Below are positions 1-7,177 of a stretch of 10,589 nucleotides of DNA, one piece after another. The stretch is from positions 1 through 10,589 of the forward strand of contig CANMHZ010000028.1 of NCBI GenBank assembly GCA_947497635.1. Reading direction: 5' to 3'. The notes beneath the pieces are model-generated. The model was not told where the DNA came from and did no database searches. It saw only the letters and a list, made by a program, of their open reading frames with translations. Positions within the stretch are counted from its first letter, which is position 1, and each line of letters opens with the position of its first letter. Source of the stretch: Helicobacteraceae bacterium (lineage in GTDB: Bacteria > Campylobacterota > Campylobacteria > Campylobacterales > Sulfurimonadaceae). Position numbers and translations under genes: made by a program.

Positions 1-11
1 TTTTGGAAAAA

Positions 12-476
12 CTATTCTAAATAAAGTTTAGAGTGAGTACGTAGTTGGGTGATATTTTGGAGTGCTTTTTTGAGTAAAAGAGGATCGTCGGTGCAGATGA
101 TGGTTGTTTTGGATTCGATAAGTGCCCCTTGTTGAGTACACATATAGTCGTTATCGATTATGATGGTTGTATTGGTCAGGTATTTTCCCCAATAGCGCAG
201 TAACGTTACGTTTTGATATGCGACGAGTGCAATAGGATCGCTTGAGACGTTTTGGGTGATAAGGGTGAGATGAGAACCTTGAGAAACACTTTTGATGAGT
301 TTTCTTTTGAGGGATAGAGTGCTCATTGCTGGGGTAACAATAATAATTTCTTGTCCATTTTTTAGGTGAGTGTCCAGTGAATACTCAAAACTACTCATCT
401 CTTTTGGAAGAGAATAGAGAATACTTTGACCGTTTAGTGCAGTGAAAGTGAAAAGAAGGGCTATAAATTTTATCAT
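12..476 (-). CDS. Secreted phospholipase-D-like protein without an HKD motif
   Basis: A 154-residue protein with a hydrophobic N-terminus (about residues 3-16) that looks like a Sec signal peptide, so it probably acts in the periplasm. The rest alternates short hydrophobic strands and helices (EIIIVTP at 43-49, LTLITQ at 70-75, TTIIIDND at 103-110). This pattern, and the order GK(98-99)...D108, resembles the second half of a PLD-fold domain where HxK-x4-D normally sits. The histidine is missing, so classic phosphodiesterase activity is doubtful. The ATG has no clear Shine-Dalgarno sequence; only an A-rich tract lies upstream. It diverges from the acidic receiver gene and is not part of its operon. 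The family assignment is inference from strand pattern; it could simply be an uncharacterised periplasmic protein. Confidence 0.55.
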   Translation of the reverse strand: MIKFIALLFTFTALNGQSILYSLPKEMSSFEYSLDTHLKNGQEIIIVTPAMSTLSLKRKLIKSVSQGSHLTLITQNVSSDPIALVAYQNVTLLRYWGKYLTNTTIIIDNDYMCTQQGALIESKTTIICTDDPLLLKKALQNITQLRTHSKLYLE

Positions 477-553
477 TTTATTTTTTTTTAGTTACAATGA
501 TACCATTAAGAGCTGAATGAAACACTAGTCATATATAAGGGGTTGAATACGTC
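477..553. promoter_or_regulatory. Divergent intergenic region with probable promoter for the rightward operon
   Basis: This 77-base spacer separates the leftward PLD-like gene from the rightward receiver-gmk run. On the plus strand a T-rich tract (477-489) precedes TACAAT at 493-498, a good -10 box. T-rich DNA in place of a clear -35 is the usual sigma-70 promoter style in Campylobacterota. AAGGGG at 537-542 is the likely ribosome binding site for the ATG at 554, at a rather long spacing. On the minus strand only weak -10 candidates are visible, so the leftward promoter is not resolved. Confidence 0.4.
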
Positions 554-1762
554 ATGAAAATTTTGTTATTAAATGATAATCCAGTTGTACGGAAATTGGT
601 TGCACTAAGTGCACAAAAAACAAAAGATGATTTAAATGTCGTTAGCTCAATTGATGAAATTGAACGTAATGCGTATGATCTATTCATTGTTGATGATGCT
701 TTGTACAGTGACGACGTTATGGTTTCGCTAAAAGAAAAATCAACCTTTAAAATAAGTTTATTGATGGCAACTCGTGGAAATACCGTTCCTTCTGGGTTTG
801 ATCATGTTATTAATAAACCATTTTTACCAACTGATTTGGTTGAATTATTTGTAGGAATTGATAACAACCTTTCTAAAATAGGGGTACACGAGGAAAAAAC
901 TTCGGTAAGTGCTCCCTCAATTGATCTTGATTCAATGCTAAAAGGGCTTGAACAAGAAGATGATTTCGATATGTTAGAATTGGACGAAGAATTTGATTTT
1001 GAAGAGCCAAGTCGAGGCGGTGATGATTTCGAAGATAGTTTGGATAAAAATGTTTTAGATCATGAAGAGGTTCAAGAACTGCAAGAACTTTTGGAAGATA
1101 CCGATGATGACATTAAAATTAATGATTTGGAGGATGAAGACGCTGATGAGGATCTTTTGGGGTCTCTTGAAGATTTCGAGATGAAAGAAGAAGCGTTTGA
1201 TGAACTTGATGATTTTGATGAAATTATCCCTGCGAAGCAAGAGATTGAGAGCCCTGAAGAGATGTTAGATTTGGGTGATGATGAGTTTAATGATTTGGAA
1301 TCATTAGAAGAGGAATCCGAATTATTGAATGATGATGAGTTTGATGACCTTGAATTGCAAATTAAAAAAGCTACGGGAGAACTCGGTATAGAGGATCTAC
1401 AGCTAGATATTGAGGATATTCATCACGATGAAGTTGATAGTGATAATTTGGATGAACTAGGGGAGATGGATATGCTTGATGATTTAGATGGGTTTGAGGG
1501 GATTAATGAGCGGGATATGAAGCTTGCTCTGGGAGAAGAAGTGGAAGAAGATTTTTCTCCTGCTGTAGAAGAGATAGCGGAGCCAGTAATCAAAAGTAAA
1601 CCTGTACCTGCTGCACTTGCACGTATGGAGGAACAAGGTTCTTCTGTGCAAGGAGTTGAAGCATTGCAAGCGCTTTTAAAAGCTCTTGCAAATGATGAAG
1701 TTGTCAAATCGCTCAAAGGGCTTAACATCAGTATCAATATCAATTTTGGAGAAACGAAGTGA
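554..1762 (+). CDS. Receiver-domain protein with long acidic tail
   Basis: A 402-residue soluble protein. Residues 1-105 look like a CheY-type receiver: an acidic residue after the first strand (MKILLLNDN, D8), a candidate phospho-acceptor D47 in LFIVDD, a threonine at T73 and the switch lysine in NKPF (K88-P89). Residues from about 125 to 340 are extremely rich in Asp and Glu (close to half by eye), with repeated short modules such as GDDEFNDLE and NDDEFDDLE encoded by near-identical DNA at 1277-1300 and 1331-1354. The last 40 residues form a less acidic, probably folded end (ALQALLKALANDEVV then a strand with ININF). No DNA-binding output domain is present. It overlaps gmk by 4 bases, so the two are translationally coupled. 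The function is not known to me; a phospho-dependent scaffold or protein-interaction partner is inference. Confidence 0.85.
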   Translation: MKILLLNDNPVVRKLVALSAQKTKDDLNVVSSIDEIERNAYDLFIVDDALYSDDVMVSLKEKSTFKISLLMATRGNTVPSGFDHVINKPFLPTDLVELFVGIDNNLSKIGVHEEKTSVSAPSIDLDSMLKGLEQEDDFDMLELDEEFDFEEPSRGGDDFEDSLDKNVLDHEEVQELQELLEDTDDDIKINDLEDEDADEDLLGSLEDFEMKEEAFDELDDFDEIIPAKQEIESPEEMLDLGDDEFNDLESLEEESELLNDDEFDDLELQIKKATGELGIEDLQLDIEDIHHDEVDSDNLDELGEMDMLDDLDGFEGINERDMKLALGEEVEEDFSPAVEEIAEPVIKSKPVPAALARMEEQGSSVQGVEALQALLKALANDEVVKSLKGLNISININFGETK

Positions 1763-2382
1763 ACGAAGAGAGTGGTGCCATTTTAGTCTTATCGGGTCCT
1801 AGTGGAGCTGGAAAAAGTTCGTTGATTGCTAAGATCATTGATCATATTGGAGCCACCTATTTTTCTATTTCGACGACGACACGACCGATGAGAGAGGGTG
1901 AAGTCAGCGGCGTTCATTACCATTTTGTTAGTGAAGAAGAGTTCAAGAGAGAAATTGATGAAGAAATGTTTCTCGAATATGCGTTTGTTCACGGTAACTA
2001 TTACGGCACTTCTTTGAGTCCTGTAAAAAAAGCACTGAGAGAGGGTAGACTTATTATCTTTGATATTGATGTTCAGGGGAATGATTCAGTCCAAAGCCGT
2101 TTAAGCGATATTACGACTTCTGTTTTTATCACCACTCCCACTCTTTGTGAACTTAAGCGTCGTCTTCATAATCGCTCTACCGATAGTGAAGAGGTTATAG
2201 CTAAGCGCTTAGAAATGGCAAAACGTGAAGTTCAGAGGATTACAGAATACGATTATTTGATTGTTAATGATGAGCTTGAAAAAGCGGCTGAAGTGTTGAT
2301 TTCAATTGCCAAAGCGGCACGGATGAAGATCCCAACGCTTAAAATTAATGAATTTATTCAACTATGGGAAGCGCAAGCGTAA
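1759..2382 (+). CDS. gmk: Guanylate kinase
   Basis: Phosphorylates GMP to GDP with ATP in the cytoplasm, an essential step of purine nucleotide supply. The 207-residue length fits the family. The P-loop GPSGAGKS spans residues 13-20, the GMP-binding TTTRPMREGE spans 39-48, YYGTS is at 81-85 and the DIDVQG strand motif is at 102-107. The start is GTG at 1759, within the overlap GTGA with the previous stop, and GGAG at 1748-1751 is placed correctly for it. The gene sits between the acidic receiver protein and tatA. No key residue appears to be missing. Confidence 0.97.
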   Translation: MNEESGAILVLSGPSGAGKSSLIAKIIDHIGATYFSISTTTRPMREGEVSGVHYHFVSEEEFKREIDEEMFLEYAFVHGNYYGTSLSPVKKALREGRLIIFDIDVQGNDSVQSRLSDITTSVFITTPTLCELKRRLHNRSTDSEEVIAKRLEMAKREVQRITEYDYLIVNDELEKAAEVLISIAKAARMKIPTLKINEFIQLWEAQA

Positions 2383-2415
2383 AAAAATGTAAGGACGATT
2401 ACAGCAATGTGCCGT

Positions 2416-2421
2416 TATACT
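2416..2421 (+). promoter_or_regulatory. Possible -10 box for tatA-argS
   Basis: TATACT lies in the 77-base gap between gmk and tatA, 38 bases before the tatA ATG. No recognisable -35 box is present, which is common in this phylum. The gap is long for an otherwise tight operon, which supports an internal promoter. AAGGA at 2446-2450 is the tatA ribosome binding site. Read-through from gmk remains possible because no terminator hairpin is seen. Confidence 0.3.
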
Positions 2422-2459
2422 ACATTTATTAATTTTATAGATAAAAAGGAAATAAGTAT

Positions 2460-2696
2460 ATGGGAAGTTTTAGCACAAGTCATTGGTTGATAGTTCTTGC
2501 AATTGTTGTCTTATTATTTGGGGCAAAAAAAATTCCTGATCTTGCAAAAAGTATTGGACAGGGGATTAAGGGTTTCAAAAAAGAGATGAGAGATGAGGAT
2601 GAACCAACTGCTTCATCAACTCCAGAGGCGCATAAACACGTCGAATCAACGACAAATGCAAGCGTTGAAACACCAAAAAATACTACACAAGCGTAA
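2460..2696 (+). CDS. tatA: Sec-independent protein translocase subunit TatA
   Basis: Pore-forming subunit of the twin-arginine translocase, which exports folded proteins across the inner membrane. The 78-residue protein has the whole family layout: one N-terminal transmembrane helix (about residues 9-20), the hinge FGAKKIPDLAK at 20-30, an amphipathic helix (about 31-44) and a charged, disordered tail rich in Thr, Ser and Glu. AAGGA precedes the ATG by 9 bases. tatB and tatC are not adjacent, as is usual in Campylobacterota where tatA often stands beside gmk and argS (from memory). A TatE or TatB label is less likely because of the FGAKK hinge and short length. Confidence 0.95.
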   Translation: MGSFSTSHWLIVLAIVVLLFGAKKIPDLAKSIGQGIKGFKKEMRDEDEPTASSTPEAHKHVESTTNASVETPKNTTQA

Positions 2697-2699
2697 GCC

Positions 2700-4280
2700 T
2701 TGAAACAACGAGTAGCTGCGCTGTTGCGCGATAAATTCAACTGTGATGTTATTTTGGAAAAACCAAAAGATCGTTCTTTTGGTCATTTCTCTACCCCTAT
2801 TGCTTTTTCTCTCTCCAAAGAGCTTCGTAAATCTCCGATGATTATTGCTGAAGAAATTGCCAATTCTTTTGGAGATGAATCGGTTTTTAGTGCCGTTGAA
2901 TCGGTGAAGGGATATATTAACTTTCGTCTCTCTGAGAGCTTTTTGGATGAATATGCATCGTGGGCATTGACGCACGGTGAGCAGTTCGGGAGTGACGACA
3001 AAAAAGGGACGATTCTCTTAGAGTTTGTGAGTGCCAATCCAACGGGACCACTTCATATCGGTCATGCGCGTGGTGCGGTGTATGGTGATACGTTGTTACG
3101 TCTTGGTCGTCATTTGGGATACGATATGACGGCGGAGTATTACGTCAACGATGCGGGTAATCAAATTGATCTCCTTGGTGTTTCGCTTCAGCTTGAGGGG
3201 CGCAGTGCGTTGCTTGGAGAAGAAGTTGAATGGCCAGAAAAATATTATCGCGGTGAGTATCTTAGTGACTTGGCGAGTGAAGCAGTAGAACTGTTTGGCG
3301 AAGAGTCACTTCGAGATGAATCTCGTCAAAAAGAGCTGGCATTATGGGCAAAAGATAAAATTTTAGCCTTGATCGTGGCGGATCTCAAAGCGATTAATGT
3401 CCATTTTGATACGTTTGTCGGTGAAGCATCGCTTTATGGCGAATGGGATCGTGTTATGGCAAAAATGGGAGATGGTGTTTACCAAAATGAGGGTAAAACC
3501 TTCATCCACTCTTCTGATTTTGGCGATGACCATGACCGTGTTGTTGTACGTGACGATGGTCGCCCTACCTATTTGGCTGGAGATATTATCTACCACAATC
3601 AGAAATTTGAGCGTGGCTATGAGGATTATATCAATATTTGGGGTGCGGATCACCACGGCTATATTGCCCGTGTCAAAGCGGCAGTGAGCTTCTTGGGGTA
3701 TAATCCTGAGAAATTAGAAGTTCAGCTTTCTCAAATGGTAAGTCTCCTCAAAGACGGTGAACCGTTCAAAATGTCTAAGCGAGCAGGTACAGTTATTCAG
3801 ATGAATGACGTAGTTGAAGAGATCGGTTCGGATGCCTTGCGTTTTATGTTTGCTTCTAAAAAATGTGATACCGCATTGGAGTTCGATATTGAAGAGCTCA
3901 AGCGTACTGATAGCTCCAATCCTATCTACTACGTTCAATATGCCCATGCCCGTATCCAAACTCTTGTTTCTAAAAGTGAAAAGAGTCTTGATGAGATTAT
4001 GAGCGCTCATTTACACGGTTTAAGTGCCGATGCGGATGGATTGCTGTTTGAAGCGTTATTGTTGCCTGAAATCATCGAGGATGCGTTTGAATCACGCCAA
4101 GCGCAAAAACTTCCTGATTATCTCAAAGCACTTGCAGCGAAACTGCATAAATTTTATTACGACACTCGTATTATTGGCAATGAAGATGAGACGAAACTTC
4201 TTAAGCTTCTTCTTGTTGTTGCCCTTTCGATTCGAACGGGACTCTCACTGTTGGGAATTGAAGCCAAAAACAGTATGTAA
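2700..4280 (+). CDS. argS: Arginyl-tRNA synthetase
   Basis: Class I aminoacyl-tRNA synthetase that charges tRNA-Arg with arginine. At 526 residues it is shorter than the E. coli enzyme and close to the Campylobacter form. The N-terminal additional domain occupies about residues 1-95. SANPTGPLHIGHARG carries the HIGH signature (119-122) and FKMSKRAG carries the KMSKS-equivalent motif (KMSK at 357-360). The C-terminal anticodon-binding domain includes YVQYAHARIQ. The start is TTG at 2700, three bases after the tatA stop; it gives the N-terminus expected for the family (a short helix, then VILEKPKDRSFGHF), whereas the first internal ATG would cut off 46 residues. No strong Shine-Dalgarno sequence is visible, so translation may be coupled to tatA. 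Confidence 0.97.
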   Translation: MKQRVAALLRDKFNCDVILEKPKDRSFGHFSTPIAFSLSKELRKSPMIIAEEIANSFGDESVFSAVESVKGYINFRLSESFLDEYASWALTHGEQFGSDDKKGTILLEFVSANPTGPLHIGHARGAVYGDTLLRLGRHLGYDMTAEYYVNDAGNQIDLLGVSLQLEGRSALLGEEVEWPEKYYRGEYLSDLASEAVELFGEESLRDESRQKELALWAKDKILALIVADLKAINVHFDTFVGEASLYGEWDRVMAKMGDGVYQNEGKTFIHSSDFGDDHDRVVVRDDGRPTYLAGDIIYHNQKFERGYEDYINIWGADHHGYIARVKAAVSFLGYNPEKLEVQLSQMVSLLKDGEPFKMSKRAGTVIQMNDVVEEIGSDALRFMFASKKCDTALEFDIEELKRTDSSNPIYYVQYAHARIQTLVSKSEKSLDEIMSAHLHGLSADADGLLFEALLLPEIIEDAFESRQAQKLPDYLKALAAKLHKFYYDTRIIGNEDETKLLKLLLVVALSIRTGLSLLGIEAKNSM

Positions 4281-4283
4281 TCT

Positions 4284-4300
4284 CGTTCATAGTTAGAACG
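4284..4300. terminator. Weak hairpin between convergent genes
   Basis: CGTTC (4284-4288) and GAACG (4296-4300) form a 5-base-pair inverted repeat with a 7-base loop, lying between the end of argS and the end of the convergent barrel gene and covering the latter's stop codon. Neither side has a clear U-tract, so it is at most a poor intrinsic terminator. It is listed because it is the only hairpin seen where two transcripts meet. Confidence 0.2.
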
Positions 4301-5108
4301 TATAGCCTACACGGAGTGCCACGTCATGATCGCTGGCACTCTCACTCACTCCATAATGATAATCTCCCAATACAAACCAATTGTTACTAAGCGGAATAAA
4401 TGTACCAAGCGATAGCATTTCGATGGGGACAACTTTGGTATAAATACTTTCTGATTGGCTATAGGAGAGATTGACTGAATTATTTTTGGAGTTCGTATAG
4501 CCGATTCCACCATAAAAAGCGTTGGTATTTTGGTAGTTGGTTACGCGAGGGACGTGTTTATCCTTGATGAGAGTATAGGTAGTTCCTCCGAACAGATTAA
4601 ACTGGGATTCAAACGTATATTTCAGAGTAATATTTCCCCGATAATCGGTTGCTTCATTGTGGTATCCGCTAGAATAGGTGGGTAAAATGACTCCGATTCC
4701 TGTTTGAATGGTGAATGCTTGGAGTGGTTTAAAAGCATAGAAAAAATTGAGTTGCGTGTCATTCCAGCCATAGTCATCACTAGGACTCTTTTCGGATTGA
4801 AAATAGGAGGTAAGTAGTTGCGCTGAAAATGCCCCATGATATACATCTGCTTGGAAAGTGGCATTGGACGTTTTTGTATTTTCTAGGGTGTTACTATTGA
4901 TGCGAGAGAGATCAAGCCCCATGATAATATCGTAGGAGGTTTGAGTATACAATGTTCGTATCGTGCACCCATACGTGTCCGTAAGATCACTAAAAGGGGT
5001 GTCGGGACATTTGTCTTGAGCGTCTTCAACTCCATCAAAATCGGCATCATTCATAAATTCTGCATGAAGCGTAGAAACGATAAAAATGGAGAATAGGGCT
5101 TTTATCAT
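4293..5108 (-). CDS. Outer-membrane beta-barrel protein with TSP3-type calcium motif
   Basis: A 271-residue protein with a signal peptide (cleavage likely after HA, residue 16). Residues 21-38 form a thrombospondin type 3 / OmpA-linker style calcium loop (DADFDGVEDAQDKCPDTP). C34 may pair with C48. The remainder consists of alternating amphipathic strands rich in aromatic residues and ends in VGYTF, whose terminal phenylalanine is the usual signal for outer-membrane barrel assembly. No C-terminal OmpA peptidoglycan-binding domain follows, so the calcium loop sits alone at the N-terminus. Its ATG overlaps the stop of the small upstream gene (ATGA at 5105-5108), which implies coupled translation and a shared job. 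The transported substrate, if any, cannot be read from the sequence. Confidence 0.8.
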   Translation of the reverse strand: MIKALFSIFIVSTLHAEFMNDADFDGVEDAQDKCPDTPFSDLTDTYGCTIRTLYTQTSYDIIMGLDLSRINSNTLENTKTSNATFQADVYHGAFSAQLLTSYFQSEKSPSDDYGWNDTQLNFFYAFKPLQAFTIQTGIGVILPTYSSGYHNEATDYRGNITLKYTFESQFNLFGGTTYTLIKDKHVPRVTNYQNTNAFYGGIGYTNSKNNSVNLSYSQSESIYTKVVPIEMLSLGTFIPLSNNWFVLGDYHYGVSESASDHDVALRVGYTF

Positions 5109-5437
5109 GGCCTATTGGGGAGACTTTGATTATTTAACGGAAGTTGATGATGTTGTCCCAATCCATTGGGATTCATTTGGTGCATTGGCATTGTTGAGAG
5201 AGGAGTTTGGTACCCTTTGCCCATTCCTCTGTCTCGATTGGCTTGAAGTTTTTGGAAAGCTTCTCTTCTTTCGTTTTCATTCATGGTTGCTAGTCTAGTT
5301 TTAAATTGATTCATCCGTTCTACGCGCTCACTAGCAGGGGCATTCATAATTTGTTCGATTTGTGTATCAATTGTCATATCACCTTGGGCACTAGCAACGA
5401 AAAGAACGGTTGTGAAGATAAGGGATGAAAGTTTCAT
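5105..5437 (-). CDS. Small secreted Met/His-rich protein
   Basis: A 110-residue protein starting at the ATG at 5437, which has AAGGAG just upstream; an in-frame ATG 30 bases earlier lies on the putative -10 box and is rejected. Residues 1-18 are a signal peptide. Residues 23-70 are helical, with two related segments (APASERVERMNQF at 33-45 and TMNENERREAFQKL at 51-64), resembling the small helical proteins encoded at 8406-9007. The tail (71-110) is rich in Met, His, Gln, Asn and Pro, including MPMHQM and QHHQ, which could bind metal. It overlaps the barrel gene by 4 bases and follows the histidine kinase gene by 45 bases. No family is named with confidence; a DUF1104-like or Spy/CpxP-like periplasmic helper is inference. 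Confidence 0.75.
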   Translation of the reverse strand: MKLSSLIFTTVLFVASAQGDMTIDTQIEQIMNAPASERVERMNQFKTRLATMNENERREAFQKLQANRDRGMGKGYQTPLSTMPMHQMNPNGLGQHHQLPLNNQSLPNRP

Positions 5438-5465
5438 AACTTCTCCTTGAATAAGTAAGTGTACC

Positions 5466-5497
5466 ATAGTAACCTAGAAAGATTAGTGAAGCATTAG
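5466..5497 (-). promoter_or_regulatory. Putative response-regulator box and promoter (site 2)
   Basis: Read on the minus strand: CTAA (5494-5497), 7 bases, CTAA (5483-5486), 11 bases, then TACTAT (5466-5471) as a -10 box. The start codon of the Met/His-rich gene follows 28 bases later. The direct repeat has an 11-base period, one helical turn, and overlaps the end of the histidine kinase gene, including its stop codon. There is no separate -35 box; the repeats sit where an activator would replace it. The layout matches the site at 9035-9066 base for base in spacing. Confidence 0.5.
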
Positions 5498-6535
5498 TGT
5501 ATGAAGCTCAAGGGTGAAGTGGGTTCCTTGATCTAAAACACTGTCAACATGGATAGGTATCTTCAGCTCATCACACAGTTTCTTGACAATATGCAATCCG
5601 ATTCCCAATCCTCTCTCGTGCTCTTTGTAAAAACGGTTAAATACTTTTTCAGGATATTCAATTCCTTTGCCATTATCCGCTATGTGTAGGGTATGGTTTT
5701 GTGGGTGGATGCTTATCCATACCGAACCGTTCTTTTTGTTGTATTTACAGGCATTGTTGACGATATTATCAATGATTCGGATCATGGCATCCGAATTGGT
5801 CACAATCAATAGAGGTGTATCATCAAGAATGAAGGTAATATCAGGGAAAAGCTTTTTCATCGTGCTAATACGCTCTTGAAGAAGACGATGCACATCAACG
5901 GTCTCTTTTTGTAGCAAGTGCCCTTCGAGATAGCTGCGTAAATTGTTTCCCAATGCAATCATCCTCTCAATACTTTGCTCCATACGATGGACTTTCTTGG
6001 TTTCAGTGGAAGAAACTTTCAAGAGGCTAAGATTAAGACGCAAGCTGGATAGTGGTGTATTGAAATCATGAAGAATATCACGGCTGAACTCTTGGGTCAA
6101 TTGTAACGCTTTTTTCAAAGGATAGAGGGTATAGAGAGAGAAGAGAACACAGATAAACCCCAAAATAAAAAGTGTTATGAGAAATGCTTGAAGCAGTGTG
6201 TGTTGTGTTTGTTCCAGTCGTGTATCGAACTGCTCTTGTGAGAGATGGAGCTTGAGTGCATACTTACTATTGGGGATAGAAAAAAGGGCGTAATATCCAC
6301 TCCCATCTTGGTTGAGTACATAGAGTGTGGCGGTGTGAAGAGGGGCAAAGTCAAACGTAAATTGAGAACATTTGAGATCAAAACTGCATACTTTCATATC
6401 ATTAAAAATGGCTTCTTCCAATGTGTGCCGTTTTTGAGTATATTCATACCAAAAAACCAAGGCACTCAAAAAAGATAAGGAGATAAAGAAAACCAAAAAG
6501 CTTTTGATGAACGATTCTATTTCAGCGTGCTTCAA
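5483..6535 (-). CDS. Membrane sensor histidine kinase
   Basis: A 350-residue two-component sensor. Transmembrane helices lie at about residues 10-30 and 113-138, enclosing a periplasmic domain of about 80 residues that holds a Cys pair (C50 and C56, in CSFDLKC). The HisKA helix follows with the phospho-accepting H156 (LHDFNTPLSSL). The ATPase domain has the N-box (DNIVNNACKYN, 256-266), the G1 box (DNGKG, 287-291) and the G2 box (GLGIGL, 309-314). No separate HAMP or PAS domain is evident. The start is TTG at 6535, preceded by TAGGG at good spacing, and overlaps the response regulator gene by 14 bases, so the two form a cognate pair. It should autophosphorylate and pass phosphate to that regulator. 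The signal is unknown; thiol or metal sensing through the Cys pair is a guess. Confidence 0.95.
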   Translation of the reverse strand: MKHAEIESFIKSFLVFFISLSFLSALVFWYEYTQKRHTLEEAIFNDMKVCSFDLKCSQFTFDFAPLHTATLYVLNQDGSGYYALFSIPNSKYALKLHLSQEQFDTRLEQTQHTLLQAFLITLFILGFICVLFSLYTLYPLKKALQLTQEFSRDILHDFNTPLSSLRLNLSLLKVSSTETKKVHRMEQSIERMIALGNNLRSYLEGHLLQKETVDVHRLLQERISTMKKLFPDITFILDDTPLLIVTNSDAMIRIIDNIVNNACKYNKKNGSVWISIHPQNHTLHIADNGKGIEYPEKVFNRFYKEHERGLGIGLHIVKKLCDELKIPIHVDSVLDQGTHFTLELHTLMLH

Positions 6536-7154
6536 GTCGATACCCTACCGCGCGTATATTTTGGATTTCCCATCCGGTTGTATTTTTTAGTTTATTGATA
6601 GCGACACGCAAAGCACTGTCGCTTGGATGCTCCATGAGATCAAAAAGTGTTTCTTTGAGGAGTGTTTTACCAATATTTTGGATGAAAAGTCGTAATAATG
6701 GAAGCTGAACATCGCCTAAGGTGATGAGGTGATGTTCTTTATGCACTTCATTGTTTTTTGGGTTAAAGGTAATCTCTCCATATCGGATGACTTCTTGAGA
6801 TTTGGCGAATTTGGCTTCGATACGGATCATTAGCTCTTGAGGAAAAAAGGGTTTTTTGAGATAATCCTCTGCACCCAGTTCAAACCCTTTGGAAATCGAC
6901 ACAATATCACTTAGTGCACTGATAAAAATGACACGTGTTTCATCCCCTGCCGTACGTAACTCTTCGAGCAGTTTGAGTCCATTGATCTTGGGAACATTAA
7001 TATCCAAAAGATAAAGATCATATACCGTATCAAAAGTTGCTTCAGCAGCCTCTTCGCCGTCTTTGACCCAATCTACTTCGTAATGAGCTTCTTGGAGCAT
7101 CTCTTCGAGTGTTTCACCAAGGATGAGATCATCTTCAAGTAATAAAATTTTCAA
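6522..7154 (-). CDS. OmpR-family response regulator
   Basis: A 210-residue transcription factor. The receiver (1-115) has the acidic pair D8/D9, the phospho-acceptor D51 (YLLDINVP), S79 in the Thr/Ser position and the switch K101 (LKKPF). The winged-helix DNA-binding domain (about 125-210) ends with the typical ALRVAINKLKN recognition helix and the IRAVGYRL wing. The start is TTG at 7154, preceded by GGGAGG at 5-base spacing. The gene lies 23 bases after the DUF2202 lipoprotein gene and overlaps the histidine kinase gene. OmpR-type regulators usually bind direct repeats with a one-turn period; two such repeats flank this gene cluster (9035-9066 and 5466-5497) and are its likely targets. Confidence 0.95.
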   Translation of the reverse strand: MKILLLEDDLILGETLEEMLQEAHYEVDWVKDGEEAAEATFDTVYDLYLLDINVPKINGLKLLEELRTAGDETRVIFISALSDIVSISKGFELGAEDYLKKPFFPQELMIRIEAKFAKSQEVIRYGEITFNPKNNEVHKEHHLITLGDVQLPLLRLFIQNIGKTLLKETLFDLMEHPSDSALRVAINKLKNTTGWEIQNIRAVGYRLEAR

Positions 7155-7177
7155 ATGATCCTCCCTGAGTCTTCTTT

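Noticed and set aside
1055..1743. Open frames on the minus strand opposite the acidic receiver gene
   Set aside because: They are a by-product of repetitive GAT/GAA codons on the other strand; low-complexity products, no ribosome binding sites.
2385..2427. AAATGTA and TACATTT inverted repeat between gmk and tatA
   Set aside because: A loop of about 29 bases and A/T-only pairing apart from one G-C; not convincing as a terminator or riboswitch.
2460..2696. tatA standing apart from tatB and tatC as an anomaly
   Set aside because: A split tat gene set next to gmk and argS is ordinary in Campylobacterota.
5438..5467. Longer version of the Met/His-rich gene starting at 5467
   Set aside because: That ATG sits on the putative -10 box and lacks a ribosome binding site, while the ATG at 5437 has AAGGAG and opens the signal peptide.
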